Below, piece by piece: positions 1-10,700 of a stretch of DNA of 64,000 nucleotides. The position numbers and the translations under genes are program-made. Within the stretch, counting starts at the first letter, position 1. Every line of letters starts with the position of its first letter. The notes beneath the pieces were generated by a model, which had not been told where the DNA came from, did no database searches, and was given only the letters and a program-made list of their open reading frames with translations. The stretch is from Branchiostoma floridae (Eukaryota; Chordata; Leptocardii; Amphioxiformes; Branchiostomatidae): NCBI RefSeq assembly GCF_000003815.2, contig NC_049979.1, forward strand, positions 27,402,782 to 27,466,781, in the 5' to 3' direction.

Positions 1-186
1 TTTGGACGTTGGAACATTGCTGTTGTAACACTTTTTGTTCGACTGGCCCCAAATTTGTTTAACTTCTGGCGCATTTCGCATCAAAACATGGGTTTTCTCC
101 TCCCGCGGGTCGGGCTGGCACCTCGGGTGATACGGAATACACCGTGTTGTATTCTATATGTACAAATACGTCTTCATTCATTGAAA

Positions 187-537
187 CAGGGCTCTAGCCA
201 GCGTCCGTTTTTCCGTCAATTGACGGAAATTTGCTGCGTGTGACGGAAAAATTTTAGAACCAATCTGTCAACTTAGACGGACAAAAATCTGATAAAAGCT
301 CCTTGGTGGAAGCTACAGGCTACTTGGGGACGCCGTCCACGGCCGTAAAAGCCACACACTGTTTGTTTTGCTATTATTATGATTGTTGATAATGTGTTTC
401 GGTGCCCTTTCGCATACAATAATCTCATTAAAACCCTTTTTAAGGTCTCAGTTCAGTCTCTCTAACTCCTGGAATAGTGTTTTCGCGACAATGGGAATTG
501 GCTGACGGAAAAAAATGTTGAGCTGGCTAGAGCCCTG
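187..537. mobile_element. hAT-like non-autonomous element, 351 bp
   Basis: Ends are CAGGGCTCTAGCCAGC and its inverse GCTGGCTAGAGCCCTG. Flanks CATTGAAA (179-186) and CATTGAAC (538-545) match at 7 of 8 positions, as expected for an hAT 8-bp target duplication. There is no coding capacity. Inside lies GATAAAAGCTCCTTGGT, which also occurs near both ends of the 28.07-29.61 kb element. Confidence 0.8.
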
Positions 538-673
538 CATTGAACTGACAGCATTTTGTGAGATGAGAATACATTTTCTAGAAACTAGTTCCCATGCTTG
601 GTTGTAGCATTACCTATTAAAGGTCCCAATTGATGCTACAGATTTTCATTTTATGTCCATTAGGCTTAAGAAA

Positions 674-885
674 TACTGTAAATGTATCTAAGTTTGCGGG
701 ATTTGATTTCGTGGTAGCGGGAAAAAGGACTTTTTGTGGTGGTTATATTGTTCACGGTAGCGCCATGCACTGACGTAGTTTCTTACTGCCACGGAAAAAT
801 GTTCACGGTGGTTTTAAGTTTGCGGTGAAGCTGCCGCCGCGAAAACCGCCAACACTACATAACCATGAAAGTTTCTGCATTAACA
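674..885. mobile_element. TA-flanked palindromic MITE, copy 1
   Basis: The left end TACTGTAAATG is followed by TTCGCGG-type internal motifs; the right end is degenerate (TTAACAGG). This is one of eight related copies of about 210 bp in the window; the better copies end TA/CTGTAAATGC and GCATTTACAG/TA, suggesting a Tc1/mariner-type TA target. Confidence 0.75.
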
Positions 886-1179
886 GGATCATCTACTCAT
901 TGTTCGAGTGCTCAGATCAAAGCGCCATCCTTGCACACAAAGCAGGACGTGTTATGACAATGAATGATGCGGGCCTGAGGGCCTACTTCCCCCTTATCCT
1001 CAGGCCTGGAGCCGATCCCTTCTTTAATTTCCCCTAATTGGAAGGGAAAAACCGTCTTATTGACCTAAAACGTAGCCAGGCAGCGAAAGCTTCAAAAGGA
1101 TGACGCACATCTCGATATCCACGTGCACTGATGATTGTCTGTATTTTTTTTAAAGAAAATAATTGTTTTCGCCAAATCA

Positions 1180-1822
1180 GAATGGGGTCTGCCTAAACGG
1201 CTCAAACGACCTCAACCAACCTCAAATGGCTGTGATATGCAGTGTACATTGGGCAACAACCTTTTGTGGCATTCTGGATGCTGTAAATGCATTTAAGTTC
1301 GTGGGGATTTAATTTCGCGGTAGCGGAAAAAATGACTCTTTGCGGTGGATTTAAGTTCGCGGTAACACCATCGACTGCAGTCTAATACCATGATAGAAAA
1401 ATATTCGTGGTGGTTTTAAGTTTGCGCTGAAGTGGTCACTGCGAAAACTGGGAACATTAATCCACCGCAAACATTTCTGCATTTACAGTACTTTGTTTAT
1501 GCTTTTATATGAATTTAAAAAATGCAGCAAGTCATAAGTATTTACCAATACTTGGAGTTAGTCATGATCAGCCGGTTTCAAGATTGATACAATATGAGGC
1601 TGAAAAACACTAAGCATACAAGTATCATAAGTTGACAAATTATGATAGAATTGTGTTATTTACTTAGGACTTGCTGCTTTGTTTTAATTCATAAATGCAT
1701 AAACAAAGTATCCAGAGCGCCACACAAGGTTGTTGCCCAACGTACTACTACTAGTGCACAATAGAATTGTTTCAGGCTGTTTGAGGTCGTTTGAGGTGTT
1801 AAGACAGACCGATCAGAATGAA
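1180..1822. mobile_element. Inverted-repeat element carrying a nested MITE
   Basis: The left arm (about 1180-1278: CAGAATGGGGTCTG..., CCTCAAACGACC-like motifs, TTGGGCAACAACCTT) pairs with the right arm (about 1690-1822: AAGGTTGTTGCCCAA, GAGGTCGTTTGAGG). MITE copy 2 (1279-1490, ends CTGTAAATGC and GCATTTACAGTA) sits inside, so the arms are older than the MITE. Confidence 0.7.
1279..1490. mobile_element. TA-flanked palindromic MITE, copy 2
   Basis: The element ends CTGTAAATGC and GCATTTACAG with inner GTTCGYGGGGATTTAATTTC motifs. It is inserted in an older inverted-repeat element. Confidence 0.85.
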
Positions 1823-3336
1823 TAATTTTTTACAGACCATAACGGTTTGCAGCTTATTGTGGAAACAATGGAAGGTCAAAATGCTAAGTTAGCCAGTGAG
1901 GAATCCTTAAAGCTTTGTGTTACTCCCCCCTCCATTTGGAGCCCTCGTAGCCCCTTAGTATGTGGCTGCCCCCCCCCCCTTTCTGGCCCCCTAAATTCTT
2001 GGTATGTGTTCAGGGGCACCCCCTAGCAGCTTTTGAGTAGACTGTTGATTGTTCTATGCAGTTATCATAGCGTTCAATGCTTAAATCCCATGATGAGACC
2101 TCCAAAGTGAGATGGATTAAAATACAATTATAATATCTCAATATAATTGGCAGGCACACTTCAGTCACAGTGCATGATTAAGCATTTAGTTGACAGAATG
2201 TTGGGGGTGGGACTTTTTCATTATTTTTTTCAAAATTTTTTTCTGGTACAAATATTTGTAATATAATACAACATGCAAAAAGAAGACTTACTGATATTCC
2301 TGACCAAGACAAAGAAACTATTTGTACATTAGATACAGTACAATAGAAGGCCACTAGGGGGTCAAAACCTATACATGTATTCTCCAAGCAGAGGTTGGTT
2401 TGGGGGATAGTAGTGGCCGGGACTTTTTACTGCTCCACCCTGAAAAAATTTCAGTCAACACTATTCCTCTGTTTGGAGCTTAATGGTGGTATAGGAAATT
2501 GAACAAATGCGCAATTATCCACCAATGGGCGCAGACCAAGTCTGGTGAGGGACTTAAGTTCAGACATACATTTTTCTTCCACTTTCCAACTGTTGAACTA
2601 AAGTCTCTCTGTGCCAAGAGCCATGTATCATCCGCAAATTACGACCATAGAAAATCGAATGTCCCAGTTCAGTTCAGTTCCAAACACGAGATATCAAAAC
2701 TGGACGTTCCACTGGAGTCCCTTAGAAAGTCACTAGGGGGCCCATTGTTGAACTTGACCTTCCACGGCATCTCTAGTCATGCTGTTGACAGACACACACA
2801 CTAATGGCAAAGTAGAGAAGCAACCAATGGGGGGGGGGGGGGCTAGTCTGCAAGCAGACGTGTCAGCTGAGCTGGATGAAAAATGAGAAGAATTTGGCCA
2901 AATATGGTCTTTACTAGGCCAGGTGGGAGTCTGGTAAAAATTACGGTTGGGCAGATATTGAATTGAGTACTACTAGTTAGATGTTTGAATTCTCATGGAA
3001 GCCAGGGGGACTTTATTCTTATTAAACCACCTGTAATCAGACAGATTTTTGTCAGTGTCGCGGGTCATGTAATAAACATTTTTCACGTTATATTTGATCT
3101 AACATTATTACAGAAATAAACACCAGCAAAGTTCAATGTACATTTTAGAAAATACTGTTATCATAATGGCTTCAATTTAGTGTGGTTGTCGTATACAAAG
3201 GCTTGATGTCCTGTTGCACTAAAATGCATTAGCTAGCCTAGAAGTAGAAGTAGAACACTGCTGCCCAATTAGCCTGTGGTACAGTCTTGTCAGCTTGTGG
3301 CTACCCTCTGCCAACAATAAATGAGTCTAGTCTTCT

Positions 3337-3530
3337 TAGCTTTTGGTCCGCTCTCGAAGGTCCTACCCTTAGCCTGGAGTCCAGCCTTGTTTGCTTAAGT
3401 CCACTCCCGAAGGTTGTTACCGGAGGTAGTGAACATGGCTGGACTCCTTTGGAGCGAACTAATAGCAAACATGGCTGGACTCCAGGCTAAGGGTAGGAAC
3501 CTTCGAGAGCAGACCAAAGACTAGAATCCA
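3337..3530. repeat. Foldback repeat, about 195 bp
   Basis: GGTCCGCTCTCGAAGGTCCT with TAGCCTGGAGTCCAGCC on the left is mirrored by GGCTGGACTCCAGGCTAAGG with CCTTCGAGAGCAGACC on the right. A second GGCTGGACTCC lies between. There are no coding signs. Confidence 0.8.
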
Positions 3531-4439
3531 GGCTACACTGTCCTTTAGGTCCTTTACCCCGTAGTACAGTGGGCTGAGCTTGTGTCATGCACCAGCCACG
3601 TGCACACAGCTTCCAACTTGTAGTAAACAGAACGATTAACTCGTACCCTCAGGCCCTTCCAAGTTCCTCTGGTCTATACTGTAACTCTGGATTTGTTGAC
3701 GGTACATTACTTTTAGCAACTTAGCGACTTAGACACGAATTTCATCACAAATTATCATTTCATCACTCTGACACAGGCTAGAAATAGATGTTGAATTGAA
3801 ATGCTTTGAGCTTTTTTTATTTCCCCCGAATGCTAAAATTATCGAAAGCGATGTTAAACTGACCTACAGTAGTTGACCATAGAGGCTACCCAAAAACAAT
3901 TGCAGCTTTTCTACAAATCCAACACTTTGAATTGACTGGTAGATAATTATTGGTCTTTATAACCAAAGTAAGCCTTGTATTTCGATAATGATTACAGACA
4001 GTGTGTATCAGATTTTGTCACCACTTCCAGTAAGGCTTGATCAACTATTAGATAATTATTAAGTTTCCTTGGAGTTGAGGTATCGTCTAATTCAGTTCGC
4101 AATTCTAACTGGTACGTGTACGTATTCAAGTTTCAAGTCTCCTTGTGATTTGATCTTTTATCACTGGTATATGAATATCGTTTTATATCGTGTTAAGTTT
4201 TATCAGATGCTCTGCTGGGGTGAAAGTCCTAAAGGTCAATTCCGCTTCATTTACATGTGTCCCAGACAGGGTTTTTACATCATGCACCTCCTCAGGCTAT
4301 GTGTGAAGGGTGGAGGTCTCCCAAAAAGTCTCCGTTTCTGGTAAACAAAATAATTATGCACCTGTCAAGGACAAAACAGGGGTGTCTTTGAACCAACTCT
4401 GTGTCCACAACCCCTTTTCCCCTTGGGGGTTTACATTGC

Positions 4440-4615
4440 ATGCCACGTGATGACGAAAATGTTACCTAATGCCGGTAACGGCACGGAACGCTCTTTTTAT
4501 GGCTCAATTGGTCTGTTCAGTAATTTGTCTCAGAGCAGTCTCAGAAGCGCTCGGATAAAGCGGATTTTAAAGTTTGCCCAGTTTTAGGGACAAGGGAAAG
4601 AGGAACTTATAAGGC
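4440..4615 (+). promoter_or_regulatory. Candidate CIPC promoter with perfect E-box
   Basis: A perfect palindromic E-box CACGTG lies at 4444-4449, 167 bases upstream of the proposed ATG, followed by TGACG. CACGTG is the canonical CLOCK-BMAL1 site. There is no clear TATA box; GATAAAG at about 4554 is a poor match. The transcription start is not visible in the sequence. Confidence 0.4.
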
Positions 4616-4717
4616 ATGGCTTATGTTTTGATGGCCCCATACTATGTTCTTGGACATCCACCACCGGTCGTGTGCTATCCAGTGCCGGTGCGTGTTCCTA
4701 CGGTCTGTCTGACTAAG
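4616..4717 (+). CDS. CIPC: Putative first coding exon of the CIPC-like gene
   Basis: An ATG in reasonable context (AAGGCATGG) opens 34 codons, beginning MAYVLMAPYYVLGHPPP, that end exactly at an AAG/GTAACG donor in phase 0. The exon 2 acceptor at 7717/7718 (TTTGTTTCAG) is also phase 0, so the join is open. Phase agreement alone has a one-in-three chance, and the leader has no known homologue that I recognise. It may instead be a 5' UTR exon. Confidence 0.55.
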
Positions 4718-7700
4718 GTAACGATTTAACTCTCTTCTTGTACTAAGTTATACTATAGTAGGAAAAGTTTCTTTTGAAAAGTTTTAAAGGTGACCTACAT
4801 GTAAGCATTGTTAGGGTGTTAAAAGTGGAAATATTCCGGATAAGGAAATCTGTATGATATTGACATTTGCTGCATCGTATCACCACATTTACATCACTAT
4901 TTCATACTTTGAGCGGTTGAAAACACCACGGAAATAAATCGAACAAAGGAATCCTCTGATTTTTTTGGGAAAATTCAGCTCGCTTACTTGTACGGCATTT
5001 TGATTCATGAACGTCGGTATGGAATGAAATAGAGTTGCTTCCTTTGATTTGAAAAGTGCAAAAAAATAGGTTTGAAAATTGAAGTTCTAAATCCCTGAAT
5101 CAGACTGATATCGCTTTGGTTGCCTCTGACTCTGCATCGTATATGTATCGTCGTGTTTCAAACCGCTTCTTACTCCACTTTGGGACTGCGTAACAAGTGT
5201 TTCTGAATTTAAAGTGCTGCGGGTTGTATCAGATATTTAACCGATCAATGACAATGTTTAACTAAATGGGCTAAAACACTTAAAAGAACCAAACATATTG
5301 GAAAGACAAATCCTCACTGTTATAGTAAACGAGTAAATTGTTGTTATGATACTTATAGGTTAATATTGTTCATTCATGTCATAGTATGTAGGAACACTGG
5401 TTCCTCGAGAATAGTAATTTCTTAGTAGGTAAGGGTGTGCCCATGGTGCAACACGACTTGTTTCTTAGATTTAGATTTAAGACTGCATGCTGACATCAAA
5501 CTATCACGGGACAGTCGTATTCAAGTTCAATCAGGGATGTGTCTTTTGCAATTCAAAGCAGTTTTTGTTACATCTGACTGTCTGTACCTGAAGTTGAATT
5601 GTTCAATTAATTTTACCCCCTCACTTGCCAGCTTGAATCGCACACAAAGGCAGCAGGGAATATCTTACTGCAAATGAGGTGTAGATTTCCAAGTTCCGTT
5701 ATAGAAGCTACAGTTCTTGAGCTGTCTTCCATGCGAGAAGGATTGCAAATACCTAGTAGGGACCAAGTAATCTCCAGGCAGATTTACCGGTGGCATAAGA
5801 TAGTATCAAAGCTGGCTTCAGGAGTATAGCCAAAGGGATTCAATCGAGTCTACCGGTGGCTGACTCCCTTTGGTCGGCTTTACTCCTTTTGATACTATCT
5901 TATGCCACCGGTAAATCTGCCTGGAGATTAGTAGGGAGGCCCCTACTGTACTTGAAACCAATGAGAATAATACTGTCTATGATGATTGGACTAGTGCAAT
6001 TGAGAATTGCATGGGTACTACTAGTAGTCAAAGTGTGTTTGCTGTTTACCTTGCAGTTGGTTACTAAGATTTTGAGTTTGATCCTGGCCAAGTCATACCA
6101 AAGACTTTAAAAATGGCACATGCATGCTTCTTCTATGAATAGCACTGAGCACTTGGGAAAGAGATTCTCAATCGAGAATTGAACACACAGACAGCTCACT
6201 ACCTGAGAACAGACTAGCCCCCTAGCCTGCTGTAATGAATGCACAAAGCTGTGTGGCCCAGGGGTACAGAAGTAGAGATGGGAACTGTCTTATTCCCCAT
6301 TTGTTTGGTGTTAGTTTGGAAATCTGCATAGAGTGTTTGTACGGTAATAATTAAAGAATTATAGCAGAGTTCAGTATACCCAAGATTCAAGGCGAAGCAG
6401 TCTTTGCTTTTATTTCAGCAATCAGTTATTTAGCCAGAGGTTTTAAGGCAATGTCTGATACTAGACAGTATATTTAGACATTTCATTCTAACTACTAGTA
6501 CATGTATGCCAGGTTTGGAATGATAAGTCATATCATTTCCAATTGCCTAGTTGCGCTTTCAAAATTTTTATTTAGCAAGCGGATGTTCCCGACAGACTCC
6601 ATACCATAGTGCGCACTACCGGTAGTACCTCATTTACGGGGATTCTGCCCGCAAAAAAAAGATCGCAAACCAGATGGGTGCCGACAACACACCCTCCCAT
6701 TGGAATACTAAGTAATCAGTAGGTAGATAGTATCAGACTTGATGTATCGTTTGTACCATGTAAAGGAATGTTTCCTTTTCTTGCCACCAGCAATGTTGGA
6801 ACATTGCCAAAGTCATGTGCTAAGAGTGGAGCATACAATGTGAGATGTGTTGTTTTCTTCTACATGAAAAAATAATGAGTTTTTTTTTTTTGGGGGGGGG
6901 GGGTAGTGTAGATCTGTTTGTCTGTCTGTAATATTGCATCTGTGATATATAATATCCCTTCACCGCAAACTTGAAACACCGCCAACATTTTTCCATGGCA
7001 AATAAGGGACTACAGTGCATGGTGATACCGCAAACTTAAATCGCTGCGAAAAGTCATTTTTCCCGCTACGGCGAAGTTAAATCTCCGCGAACTTAAATGC
7101 ATTTACAGTATGCACTGTCACTACAGAGCCAGGAGGGGTGTGGCAAGGTCACCGTAAAGGTCAGACTCATGGGGAGTCACCGGAAGTACGTAATTACCAT
7201 AAAAACGGAGGTATAATTGTCTTGGTGTGTTTATCTGGTTGTATTTTTACCGAATATTTAGCCCTGGATGGGTTTAGATGATATTCTTGGGTTTTAGGAT
7301 GGGTCTTGGGAAGACGAATCTCAAGGTTGATTTTGGATCCCTGCTGTCCCTGATACTCACCGCAGCAGAACTTTCTGTATCTTTTGCCCAAGAAATGCTA
7401 CAGTGATGTTTTGGTACCTATGATGTCAGGGCAATTGTGATGTAGGTTTGGGCCCCCTGTCAGCATGCTCTTTAACTTGCGGGGTCACTTTTGTTTATTT
7501 ATACAATTAAAATGTTACTCATACAAAATGACAAACTTTGCATACTTGATGGGATTTTCTCATGTATATCTTTTGTCCAGAGAAGAGCTATCAGTCTGGA
7601 ACCCCTAGCAATTAATGTTGGAACTGCAGGAGTATTTTCAAAGATAGATAACTGAAGAAAGAAAACATGACTTCTAGTAGGGCAAAGTCTGATCTCTGAT

Positions 7701-10700
7701 TGGTACGTTTGTTTCAGGAATGCCCATGTTACCCGTGCACCTCTATGAGAAAGAGGCTTCTGGCGACCAGAATCATGGAGGAAGAAATGGACACTAGCAA
7801 TGACAGCGTTTCTGCAGTACCACCAGAGCTGACAGAGGGCGCTAGCGACAGCTATCTCGATGGTGAAGAGAAAAAGGACCTACCAGAGAACTCGAACAAG
7901 GACATGGGTGATACCAAGAAGGAAGAAGACCACAAGAACAATTTAGAGGAGAGGAGTAGCTCCAGCGATGCAGGGTCCAGCGATGGGTCGGGATGGGAAG
8001 ATGGCCAGACGTCGGACCCAGACAAGGACAAGTTCTCCGGGAACGGTAGCAGCGACAGCGGCATCAGCGGCCGAGGCTCCCCGGGGGGTGGGAACAGCAG
8101 CGGGGACGACACGGACAACACCGTAGGCAGCGCGGTCACAGATGTGACGTTTGTCGGTAAGTTTCAAATGAAGTCTCTCTGAGTTTTGGTAAAAAGTTGT
8201 AACATTCCAGTAAAAAATACTATATTTTCTATGGATCCCACCTCTTTCTATCATAGAATAGCATACATGGGACAGTCTGGAAGGCCTAGCGAAAGAAAAT
8301 GCTGTGTTGCCGGTTCAAGTCCTGAAAAAATCAGGGTCGTTCGGCAGTGTTTCTCTTCATTTCCAAAGAAGTGATCCAACAAATACAGTCTGTAACAAAA
8401 TGTAAATCAAACTGATATGCATCAGGCACTGGTATTTTTAGCAACATTATTGTAATTATCATACAGATAAACAAGCACAAAATGTATTATATAAACTGAA
8501 CAAAGTATGTAGGATGTCATCACTCATTTAGAAATTTTATGTCTTGCTTGTGGTCGACAGAAAAAAGGCTAGGGTCGGTTCTTGCTAGGATTGGTAATAA
8601 AATAAAAAATGGATTGGTAATAAAAAAATTGGATTGGTAATAAAAATAATAAAAATATAAATAATAAGAATTATAATAATAATAGAAATTATAATTATAA
8701 TAATAACAATAATAACTATAATTTAATAATATAAATAATAAAAATATACATAAGGATAATTGGTCAGGTAACTGGAAACACAGCACTTTTTCTAGGCCTA
8801 AGCAGTCATATGTCATGCAGTTAAACACATCATGTTTCATTTCCTTTCTGTCCACCATCACACAGAGGAAGACTCGAGAGGTTCCCTCCCACCCTGTCCT
8901 GACCAAGACACCAAGGGGGACTTGGACGAGGGTTCAGCCATTCAGCCGGACCAGGTAATAAGACATTTTTACCTTCTCCAAGGAGGTTCTGTTTTTGGGT
9001 GTGTTTCTGAATGGTATTATTGACTGAAGAAGCTGTAACTGGATGTTCGTGATAGACAGATTCAAACTGATAGAAAAAAGGGGGTAGATAGATCTGGAGA
9101 GGACAACAGAGGCACTGGTTGGATAAAGGAGGCCTTTAAAGTTTAAAATGCTTCATGTTTGGGACTGCATCTGTAAGAAAGCAGACACTTGCAGTATGCC
9201 TGTCATGTTTCTTGACACCGACTATGCTGATTAGATAGGTAAATATATGTAAACCAAGTCCATGCACGAAGCTGTAATCTGCATTCAAAAATGCAGTCTT
9301 GTACGTGTCTTTTTTTCTCAAAAAAATAGTATTAAAACAATAATGATCATTGATGGTAGCACTAAATAGGGGGTCAATACAAAGCAGCGACTCGTGCTGC
9401 AAAATACTGTAAATGTATTTAAGTTCGCGGGGATTTAATTTCCGGTAGCAGGAAAAGGGATTTTTCGCGGTGGATTTAAGTTCGCGGTAACACCATAGAC
9501 TGCAATCTAATATCATATTAGAAAAATGCTCGCAGTGGTTTTAAATTCGCGGTGAAGTGGTCACCGCGAAAACCGCGAATATTAATCCACTGTGAACATT
9601 TCTGCATTTACAGTAAATGACCTGTCCCAAGCAGTCACGGAACAGTCTATAAATTTTTACATAAAAATTAAGCTTCACAAAACACCAAAAATCAGGCTTG
9701 CTCCCTGAGGGTGTTGCCAAAAAGGGAAATATTCTTCTAATGATAAAAGGATACTGTCTGATGTTATAAATACATTTGTATCTTCAATTTTGTGTTTTTT
9801 GGGGAATGTTTTAAAGATTGTAATTGCAATAATTTATAGGAAACAGGACATTGATGTTGTCAGGATGAGGTTTATTGTCAACCATAGAATGCCTTATTCC
9901 CCTGTGTACTTAATAGTTTCATCCATCACACATGTTCTATGGTTAACCAAGGTAGCAGCATGGTGCCTATGTTAAAAATCTCCTTGCTATTTTACCTCTT
10001 TGATAATTATCATTTCAATGGTAGTCTTGGCAACTCCGCTAAGCTGCAACAAAATTAATGAGTACCGCAAATTGTCAATTATCTGTGGTTTGTGAACACC
10101 TGTTAGTCTCCACGCGAGGAAATGGACCCGCGACCAATTAGATGTATAAGGATGCATGTGAAGTCTTTGTCACGTGTACGGCGGTAAAAGCGACCTGACG
10201 GTTACTTCAGTGAATCGGCAAACCACTAATCTACATGACTGTAGCATATTGTGGTTGCATCTTTTTTCTTGCTGTTCATCACAAAATGGTAATCATTTTT
10301 GTCTTTGTGTGGGCCAAATCTTGTGATTTGTAATCTGGAATAATGACGATCTGTTCTATCACAGCATGTGGTTGTACTGTATACAAGAACTGTTGATTTA
10401 GATGGAGCTAGATTTGCTAACGCAGGGGAAAGCAAACGGCTTTGATGTTAGAAGAGGTCTTGCCAGAGAGCTACAATTGCGTATGCTGCATATTCTAGCC
10501 ATGAGTTATCAATAATTAACATGATTATAGTAGGAAACAAGCAAATTTTGTCAGACAAGTCCCTAAATATCACATTTTACAGGAATATTGAGGAAGATTA
10601 TTTCACAAATCTGCGTCATTTTTTATTGTTGACTGTGGAATCCTGATTATGCAAGTAATGGTGAATTACAGTGCTTGATGATGCGATGTATGCAGGGCTT

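Noticed and set aside
1-186. Possible coding fragment at the left edge (62 residues)
   Set aside because: No splice context, no recognisable domain, and it runs into a hAT-like element.
8520-8906. Tyr-rich 128-residue minus-strand frame
   Set aside because: It is the translation of an A/T simple repeat within a CIPC intron.
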